NCBI RefSeq assembly: GCF_900100955.1
Contig: NZ_FNCC01000009.1
Coordinates: 124,001-188,000 of the forward strand
Direction of reading: 5' to 3'
DNA length: 64,000 bases
Source: Lentzea fradiae
GTDB taxonomy: Bacteria > Actinomycetota > Actinomycetes > Mycobacteriales > Pseudonocardiaceae
The notes under the pieces are model-generated. The model was not told where the DNA came from and made no database searches. It saw only the letters and a list, made by a program, of their open reading frames with translations. The translations under genes and the position numbers were made by a program. Of the stretch, positions 58,778 to 64,000 are shown one piece after another; within the stretch, counting starts at the first letter, position 1, and each line of letters begins with the position of its first letter.

Positions 58778-59123
58778 TGCGTGCCGTGGTGCTCGACCGC
58801 ACCCTGAAAAGGTCACCACGTCCCGCCTGGCCGACCACGACATCCCGCCGGGCCGTCCGGTGGCGTACAACAAGGTCGCGGGCGTCGCGGTGACCGGCGA
58901 CGAGGACGGCGCGCACCACGTGATCAGCGAGATCGCGGGCGGGCTCGGCGACATCGGCTACACGATCCCCGGCCAGGCGTGGACGTACTGGAACCGCGGC
59001 CCCGGCCCGAGCTGCTCGGAGACCGACGAGGGTCACGAGTGGTCGGAGAAGACCGGACGCACGATAGCGGCGAACCCGCACGCGGTGACGTCGGCACTGG
59101 CGGAACGGCCCATCCCGGCCTGA
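58777..59123 (+). pseudogene. Decayed flavodoxin-family NAD(P)H-dependent reductase
   Basis: ATG 58777 opens with MRAVVLDRTLK, the normal start of this family, but the frame is lost within ~10 codons. In another frame the sequence continues VTTSRLADHDIPPG, then RPVAYNKVAGVAVTGDEDGA, GYTIPGQAWTYWNRGPGPS and TDEGHEWSEKTGRT, the conserved C-terminal blocks. Relative to intact relatives about 25 residues are missing after LK and about 60 after IPPG, including the flavin-binding middle. It is therefore an internally deleted, frameshifted remnant. A hairpin follows. Confidence 0.72.
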
Positions 59124-59133
59124 GCCCCGCGAA

Positions 59134-59169
59134 GAACCGCCGTGCCGGGACGTTCCGGCACTGCGGTTC
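59134..59169. terminator. Terminator between flavodoxin remnant and SDR/heptose operon
   Basis: Inverted repeat GAACCGCCGTGCCGG / TCCGGCACTGCGGTTC (59134-59150 and 59154-59169) with a bulge and one mismatch, between convergent units. Confidence 0.65.
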
Positions 59170-59181
59170 TCGCCCGGCTCG

Positions 59182-59856
59182 TCACGGCCAGGACGGCTCC
59201 TCCGCGTGCGCCACCACCAGCTCGCGGATCTCGCACCCCTCCGGCTGCCCGAGCGCGAACACGATGGCCGCCGCCACCCGCTCCGGCGGGTTCAGCTTCT
59301 CCAGGTCCTTCGGCCGGTACTGCTCGGTCCTGTCGTCGAAGAAGCTCGTCCGCATCCCGCCGGGCACCACGAGCGTGACGCCGACCCTGCCCGCGGTCTC
59401 GGCGGCGAGGGCGCGGGTGAAGCCCACGACACCGAACTTCGAGGCGCAGTAGGCGGTGGCGTCGCTGACCGCGCGCAGCCCGAGGGTGGACGCGATCGTC
59501 ACCACCCGCCCGGTGCCGAGGAACGGCAGCGCGGCGCGGACCACCGCCGCCGTGCCGAACAGGTTGACCCTGACGACCTGTTCCCACTCGTCCGCCGGCA
59601 CCTCCTCGAGCGTCCCGCACCGGTCGATGCCCGCCGCGGTCACCACCGCGCTGAAGCCGCCGTGGCGGTCGGCCAGCGCCCGCACGGCGGCCTCGGCGGC
59701 CCGCCCGTCGGCGAGGTCGACCAGTTCGAAGTCACCGGCCGACGGCGCGGACTTGTCGAGCACCAGCGGTGTGGCGCCCGCCTCCCGCACGGCCTCGGCC
59801 ACGGCCGCCCCCAGTCCGCCCGCGCCTCCGGTCACCAGCACGTTTCCCTGCAACAT
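59182..59856 (-). CDS. Short-chain dehydrogenase/reductase in the heptose operon
   Basis: A 224-residue classical SDR with TGGAGGLG cofactor loop, catalytic Ser in TIASTLG, YCASK motif and a VVPGGMRTSFF loop. It is too short, and of the wrong subclass, to be the extended-SDR epimerase HldD. ATG 59856 overlaps the hldE stop (TGATG) and follows AGGAGG, so it is translationally coupled to the heptose genes. It may reduce or oxidise a sugar or a lipid acceptor in the same pathway. Confidence 0.88.
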   Translation of the reverse strand: MLQGNVLVTGGAGGLGAAVAEAVREAGATPLVLDKSAPSAGDFELVDLADGRAAEAAVRALADRHGGFSAVVTAAGIDRCGTLEEVPADEWEQVVRVNLFGTAAVVRAALPFLGTGRVVTIASTLGLRAVSDATAYCASKFGVVGFTRALAAETAGRVGVTLVVPGGMRTSFFDDRTEQYRPKDLEKLNPPERVAAAIVFALGQPEGCEIRELVVAHAEEPSWP

Positions 59857-61133
59857 CAAGTCCTCCTGGACAGGATCTCGGTCGTCGAATGTCCCGGGTG
59901 GTACGGCACGACGACGGTGCGCCCGCCCCAGCGCCGCACGACCTCCGCCTCCGGCAGCAGCTCGGCGGTGTAGTCGCCGCCCTTCACCCACACGTCCGGG
60001 CGCAGCCTCCCCAGCACGGCGGCCGGGGTGTCCTCGCCGAACACGACGACGTCGTCGACCGACTCCAGCGCGCGCAGCACCTCGACCCGTTCGTCCTGGC
60101 GGTTCACCGGGCGGCCCTCGCCCTTGAGCCGCCGCACCGACTGGTCGGAGTTGAGGCACACCACCAGGCAGTCGCCGAGGGCGCGGGCCGCCGCCAGCAT
60201 CCGGACGTGGCCGGGGTGCAGGACGTCGAAGCACCCGCCGGTGGCGACGACGGTTCCGCCGCGCCGGCGCACTTCCTCCACAGTGGACGGAAGTGTCGCG
60301 CGCATCCCCGAGATGCCGCCGTGCGCCAGGAACTCGCCCGCCGCGGCCACGGCGGCGGCCACCGCCTCGTCGAACGGGGCGCCGCGGGCCAGGCCGATGG
60401 CCGCGGCCGCCGCGAACCGGTCCCCGGCACCGCACGGGTCCGCCGACACGACCGGCGGTGCAGGCACGGCGACCGGTGTCCCTCCACAGTGGAGCACCGC
60501 GCCACCGCTGCCCAGCGTCACGACCACGGCCTTGGCCTGCCACAGGTCCAGCAGCGCACGCGCCGCCTCGTCCGGGTCGCCCGTGCCGCTGAACTTCGTG
60601 GCCTCGGACAGGTTCGGCGTGGCGAGCCGCACCCCTGGCACCGGTTGCGGTCCGCGCGGGTGCGGGTCCCAGACCACCGGCACGCGGGTGAGCACGGACC
60701 GCAGCCGTTCGTCGCGGAGCATCCCCCTGCCGTAGTCGGAGGCCAGCACGAAGTCCGCGGACAGGACCAGGTCCAGCATGTCGTCGGTGACCTCGGGCGG
60801 CTCGGCCGGACCACCGCGGTCGATGCGCGCCAAGGACGTCCCGTCACAGCGAAGTCTCGTCTTCACCGGCACGGAGCCGGCGCGCCCGAACATCGCGGGC
60901 ACCTCGACGAGCGAGCGCAGCCGCTCCCCCGCCTCGTCGGCGGACACGGCGCTCACCAGCGTCACGTCCACGCCGTCGCGCGCGGCCATCGTCGCCGCGA
61001 GCGCCGCGCCACCGGGCCGCGGGTGCTCGGCGACGACGTCGAGCACCGGGGCCGGCGCGTCCGGGCACAGCCTGCTGACCGTGCCCTCCACGTCCACGTC
61101 GAGCAGGGAGTCGCCCACCACGACCAGCTTCAC
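59856..61133 (-). CDS. hldE: Bifunctional D-glycero-beta-D-manno-heptose-7-P kinase / heptose-1-P adenylyltransferase
   Basis: A 425-residue HldE-type protein. Residues ~1-290 form a PfkB-family kinase (GGAALAATMAA, DPCGAGD anion hole at 233-238). Residues ~293-425 form a nucleotidyltransferase with GGCFDVLHPGH (HxGH at 306-309) and GGDYTAE. It would phosphorylate heptose-7-phosphate at C1 and then adenylylate it, giving ADP-heptose. GTG 61133 overlaps the gmhA stop. The domain order is the same as in enterobacteria; gmhB is not seen in the window. Confidence 0.9.
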   Translation of the reverse strand: MKLVVVGDSLLDVDVEGTVSRLCPDAPAPVLDVVAEHPRPGGAALAATMAARDGVDVTLVSAVSADEAGERLRSLVEVPAMFGRAGSVPVKTRLRCDGTSLARIDRGGPAEPPEVTDDMLDLVLSADFVLASDYGRGMLRDERLRSVLTRVPVVWDPHPRGPQPVPGVRLATPNLSEATKFSGTGDPDEAARALLDLWQAKAVVVTLGSGGAVLHCGGTPVAVPAPPVVSADPCGAGDRFAAAAAIGLARGAPFDEAVAAAVAAAGEFLAHGGISGMRATLPSTVEEVRRRGGTVVATGGCFDVLHPGHVRMLAAARALGDCLVVCLNSDQSVRRLKGEGRPVNRQDERVEVLRALESVDDVVVFGEDTPAAVLGRLRPDVWVKGGDYTAELLPEAEVVRRWGGRTVVVPYHPGHSTTEILSRRT

Positions 61134-61705
61134 GACGCCCTCCGGTGCGCCAGCGGCAGCGCGGCCTCGAACGCCTCGCACAACGCGTGCACGGCGACCA
61201 GCTGCGCCTCCTGCACGTTGCACGGCTCGCCCGGCAGCGCGAGGACGTCGTCGGCCAGCGCCGCCAGCGGGTTGGGCAACGGGCCGGTGAACGCCCACAC
61301 GACCGCCTCGGCGCGCCTCGCCGCGTGCGCGGCCTCCAGCAGGTTCGGGCTGCTGCCGCTGGTGGACAGCAGCACCACCACGTCACCGGCCCTGGCGTGC
61401 GCCGTCACCTGACGGGCGAACACCTGGTCGTAGCCGTAGTCGTTGGCGATCGCGGTGACGCTGGACGTCTCGGAGCACAGCGCCAGCGCGGAGAACGGCG
61501 CGCGGTCGTGGCGGTAGCGGCCGACCAGCTCGGCCGTGAGGTGCTGCGCCTCGGCGGCCGACCCGCCGTTGCCCGCCGCGAGCAGCCTGCCGCCGTCGAG
61601 CAGCAGGCGCGCGAGCGTCGTCCCCCACCGCTGCACGCGCGGCGCCTGGGCGCGCAGGGCGGCGAGCGTGCCGGTCAGTCCGTCGAGGTGGCTTTCGACC
61701 GTCAT
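61130..61705 (-). CDS. gmhA: Sedoheptulose-7-phosphate isomerase (SIS domain)
   Basis: A 191-residue single SIS-domain protein with [20 protein letters not shown] and [12 protein letters not shown] sugar-phosphate-binding loops and the [10 protein letters not shown] segment typical of GmhA. It converts sedoheptulose-7-phosphate to D-glycero-D-manno-heptose-7-phosphate, feeding HldE encoded next (4-bp overlap). ATG 61705 overlaps the glycosyltransferase stop. Confidence 0.9.
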   Translation of the reverse strand: MTVESHLDGLTGTLAALRAQAPRVQRWGTTLARLLLDGGRLLAAGNGGSAAEAQHLTAELVGRYRHDRAPFSALALCSETSSVTAIANDYGYDQVFARQVTAHARAGDVVVLLSTSGSSPNLLEAAHAARRAEAVVWAFTGPLPNPLAALADDVLALPGEPCNVQEAQLVAVHALCEAFEAALPLAHRRAS

Positions 61706-62889
61706 CGCGCCACCGCCAGACCGTCGGTCGCCGACGCCCGCTGGTAGACCAGCTCCGTGCGGGTCGCCACCTCGTCCCAGGTGTACCGGGCCTCGACGCG
61801 GTCCCGTCCGGCGATGCCGTAGGCCATCGCGCGGGAGCGGTCCGCGAGAACCTTGCGCAGGGCCCGGCCGAGAGCGCGGGGGTCGCGCGGCGGGGTCAGC
61901 ACGCCCGTCACGCCGTGGACGACGGTGTCCTTCAGGCCGCCGACCGCCGACGCCACCACGGGTACACCGCAGGACATGGCCTCCAGCGGCACGATGCCGA
62001 ACGGTTCGTACCAGGGCACGCACGCCACGACGTCCGCCGAACGCAGCAGCGCGGGCATGTCCGCCCGGTCCACCTGCCCGGTCAGCCGCACGCGGTCCGC
62101 GACACCACGGGTCTTCGCGCACGCGAGAAGCCGTTGTGCCTCGGGGTCGCTGGTCAGGTCCCGGGAGCCTCCCGCGATGACCAGCTCGGTGCCGGGGACG
62201 TAGGGCAGCGCGGCGATGAGGTCGTCGAAACCCTTGCGCGGCACCAGCCTGCCGACGGACACGATCCGGCGGGCGGCCGTGCGCTCCGCCACGGGACCGG
62301 TGGTCGCGAACGCCTGCGTGTCGACGCCGCACGGCACGACCGTGATCTTCGACCGCCACAGGCCCATGCCGGTCAGCTCGTGCACCTCGTCGTCGCACGT
62401 GGCCGCCACGGCGGTGACCTCGCGGCCCACCAGCCGTTCCACGGCGATCCGTTCGGGCGGGCTGGTGTCACCGGCGCCCTGGTGGCGCCGCTTCACCGTG
62501 CCCAGCGCGTGGTAGGTGTGCACGACGGGGACGCGTGTGCCGCGGGTGGCGAGCACCGAGGCCAGCCCGGACATCCAGAAGTGGCTGTGCACCACGTCCG
62601 GCGACCAGTCCTGCCGCAGGAACCGGGCGAACTCGGTCATGTGCGGCAGCAGGTCGTCCTTGGGCAGCCGCGTCGCGGGCCCGGCGGGCACGTGCACGAC
62701 CTCGTAGCCGTCGGGAGTGCCCACGCGGCACGGCAGCCGCCCGTCGCGCCTCGTGTAGACCGTGACCTCGTGACCCCGCCGCACCAGCGCCGCGGCCAGG
62801 GCCGCGACGTGCACGTTCTGGCCTCCCGCGTCGGCGCCGCCCAGCGCCGCGAGCGGGCTGGCGTGTTCCGACACCATCGCGATCCTCAC
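61702..62889 (-). CDS. Glycosyltransferase family 4
   Basis: A 395-residue GT-B retaining glycosyltransferase: N-terminal [41 protein letters not shown], and the C-terminal [20 protein letters not shown] nucleotide-sugar-binding motif. It resembles sucrose-synthase/MshA-type GT4 enzymes. GTG 62889 overlaps the upstream stop. Within the heptose operon it may transfer or accept heptose-containing units; the donor is not determinable. Confidence 0.92.
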   Translation of the reverse strand: MRIAMVSEHASPLAALGGADAGGQNVHVAALAAALVRRGHEVTVYTRRDGRLPCRVGTPDGYEVVHVPAGPATRLPKDDLLPHMTEFARFLRQDWSPDVVHSHFWMSGLASVLATRGTRVPVVHTYHALGTVKRRHQGAGDTSPPERIAVERLVGREVTAVAATCDDEVHELTGMGLWRSKITVVPCGVDTQAFATTGPVAERTAARRIVSVGRLVPRKGFDDLIAALPYVPGTELVIAGGSRDLTSDPEAQRLLACAKTRGVADRVRLTGQVDRADMPALLRSADVVACVPWYEPFGIVPLEAMSCGVPVVASAVGGLKDTVVHGVTGVLTPPRDPRALGRALRKVLADRSRAMAYGIAGRDRVEARYTWDEVATRTELVYQRASATDGLAVAR

Positions 62890-63755
62890 CCGATCACCTC
62901 CTTCAGCAGCGCGTCCCAGCTGCGCAGGAACGCGTCGAGTCCGTAGTGGGCCAGCGCGAACTCGCGGGCACGCCGTCCCTTCTCCCTGGCCAGCGCCGGA
63001 TCGGCGACCAGCTCCCCCGCGGCGCGGACCAGCTCGTCCACGTCGGTCGAGATGGCACCGGCCGCCGGCGGCACGGCGCGGATCGCCTCGGTGCTCGCGA
63101 GCGCCACCACCGGCATCCCGATGTGCATGGCCTCCAGCAACGACAGGCCCAGCGACGTCCACCGCGGCGTGTGCACGTAGACGCGGCGCCGTGCCAGCTC
63201 CCGGTGCAGCGACGGCAGGTCGTGGTCGCCCAGGCCGCCGATCTCCTCGGTCTTCATGCCGAACACGTCGATCGGGGCGAACCGCGGCAGCAGGTCGGTG
63301 CCGACGATCCGCCCGCGCCGCACCGGGTCGTTGATGACGGCGGCGGCGCGCGGCAGCTCACCGGTGTAGAGCGGTCCGGGGTCGACCACGCCGTGCTCGA
63401 TCACGACGGTCCTGGTGCCGCCGCAGTCCCACATCAGGTCGTTGAAGTGCGTGACGTGGACCAGGACCCCGTCCCAGTCCGCCAGCGGGTGCTGCTGGGC
63501 GGGCATGCTCGGCGTGTTGTGCTCCAGGTACACCACCGGAACGCCCTCCGGGACCTGGGACAGCTCCTCCAGCCGCTGCACCACGGCCACGTCGGCGCCC
63601 GCCGAGTCCATTTCGGACGGATCGACCTCCCTCGCCCGCCAGTGCCGCCCGGCGAGCCCGATGCCGTGCGGCGGGCCGGGAACCAGGTACTCGTGCCCGC
63701 CCTGGACGAACGAGTGCGTCCAGGAGCCGTGCACGTGCCACAACAAGATCCTCAT
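62886..63755 (-). CDS. Glycosyltransferase (GT4-like, short)
   Basis: A 289-residue GT-B-like protein starting [20 protein letters not shown] with a C-terminal half bearing [20 protein letters not shown] and [15 protein letters not shown], the nucleotide-sugar-binding region of family 4-type enzymes. The N-terminal domain is shortened relative to typical members. ATG 63755 overlaps the stop of the heptosyltransferase-like gene, and its own stop overlaps the next start, so the operon is fully coupled. Confidence 0.85.
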   Translation of the reverse strand: MRILLWHVHGSWTHSFVQGGHEYLVPGPPHGIGLAGRHWRAREVDPSEMDSAGADVAVVQRLEELSQVPEGVPVVYLEHNTPSMPAQQHPLADWDGVLVHVTHFNDLMWDCGGTRTVVIEHGVVDPGPLYTGELPRAAAVINDPVRRGRIVGTDLLPRFAPIDVFGMKTEEIGGLGDHDLPSLHRELARRRVYVHTPRWTSLGLSLLEAMHIGMPVVALASTEAIRAVPPAAGAISTDVDELVRAAGELVADPALAREKGRRAREFALAHYGLDAFLRSWDALLKEVIG

Positions 63756-64000
63756 GTCATGACCTCCGCTACCGCAGCGACGACATCGGCCGGTTCCACC
63801 AGGTCCAGGCAGGGGTGACCGGGCAGGGGGCACTCGCGGGCCCTCGTGCCGCGGCACGGAGCGTCCTGGTCGCCCAGCAGGACGTGCTGTCCGTGCGGTG
63901 CCCAGCGGGCGGCCGGGACGACCGGCGCGAACAGCGACACGACCGGTGTGCCGACGGCGGCCGCGAGGTGGGCGGGCCCGGTGTTGCCGACGACGACCGC
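63752..64000 (-). CDS. Partial glycosyltransferase family 9 (heptosyltransferase-like)
   Basis: The last 82 residues of a GT9 protein run in from the window end: VVVGNTGPAHLAAAVGTPVV is the ADP-heptose-binding GNxGPxHLAAA motif, followed by SLFAPVVPAARWAPHGQ. The family comprises heptosyltransferases using ADP-heptose. With hldE and gmhA downstream, the operon probably both makes and uses ADP-heptose. The 5' end is outside the window. Confidence 0.88.
   Translation of the reverse strand, partial: AVVVGNTGPAHLAAAVGTPVVSLFAPVVPAARWAPHGQHVLLGDQDAPCRGTRARECPLPGHPCLDLVEPADVVAAVAEVMT

Noticed and set aside
59182-59856. HldD ADP-heptose epimerase
   Set aside because: The protein is a 224-residue classical SDR with YCASK; HldD is an extended SDR of over 300 residues with different motifs.

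Overview
The window is very GC-rich chromosomal DNA. GTG and TTG starts are common, ATGA/GTGA stop-start overlaps are frequent, and the gene families (PucR, DUF3040, DUF6221-like, DUF6292-like, DUF3618, type III PKS) are those of filamentous actinomycetes. The gene set looks like Pseudonocardiales (Lentzea/Saccharothrix/Actinosynnema-like); this is inferred from gene content, not computed. I see no rRNA, tRNA, CRISPR array, insertion sequence or prophage.

Layout. 1-7.8 kb: a methyltransferase edge, a cytochrome P450, a secreted alpha/beta hydrolase, a bacterial voltage-gated ion channel whose 3' end runs into a GTYGAY hexamer-repeat tract, and a convergent FtsX/ATPase ABC pair. 7.85-22.45 kb: one tightly coupled eleven-gene operon. 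It encodes two beta-lactamase-fold serine hydrolases, a complete Opp/Dpp-type peptide importer (with a permease-ATPase fusion), an M19 dipeptidase, an S9 peptidase fused to a beta-lactamase-like domain, an M20 hydrolase, a GNAT acyltransferase and an N-succinylamino-acid racemase-type enolase. A perfect 26-bp hairpin, a G-run tract and a PucR regulator follow. I read this operon as a candidate system for importing and degrading peptides that contain D-amino acids and converting the released D-residues to L-residues by N-acylation, racemisation and deacylation.

24-32 kb: LysR/SDR and TetR/MFS pairs, a universal stress protein, and a UbiA prenyltransferase divergent from an acyl-CoA dehydrogenase/type III polyketide synthase pair. 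28.5-59 kb: many small stress-type genes (DUF2231, DUF3618, holin-like, DUF3040, hemerythrin and others). They lie behind promoters resembling the actinobacterial SigB/SigF consensus, GTTT/GTTC-N14-16-GGGTA(T/C/G). In several of these the -10 element sits exactly 9 nt from the start codon, which implies leaderless mRNAs. Between them are a frameshifted ctaD, RecQ, a cupin, LysR, HNH, MATE, SelO and TrmO. 49.1-55.1 kb: a FecBCD-type importer coupled to a DUF364 protein and a PLP enzyme, divergent from an MFS exporter across one Zur/Fur-like box; this is a candidate metallophore or metal-ligand locus.

55.1-59.1 kb: a hemerythrin operon containing a gene split by a 17-bp tandem duplication, then a P450-SDR operon ending in a decayed flavodoxin-type reductase. 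59.2-64 kb: an ADP-heptose/glycosyltransferase operon (SDR, hldE, gmhA, three glycosyltransferases) that runs off the window end.

Four loci look broken or shifted: the ion-channel tail, ctaD, the 56.1-kb membrane gene and the flavodoxin remnant. Some of these could be sequence errors and should be confirmed on raw reads.
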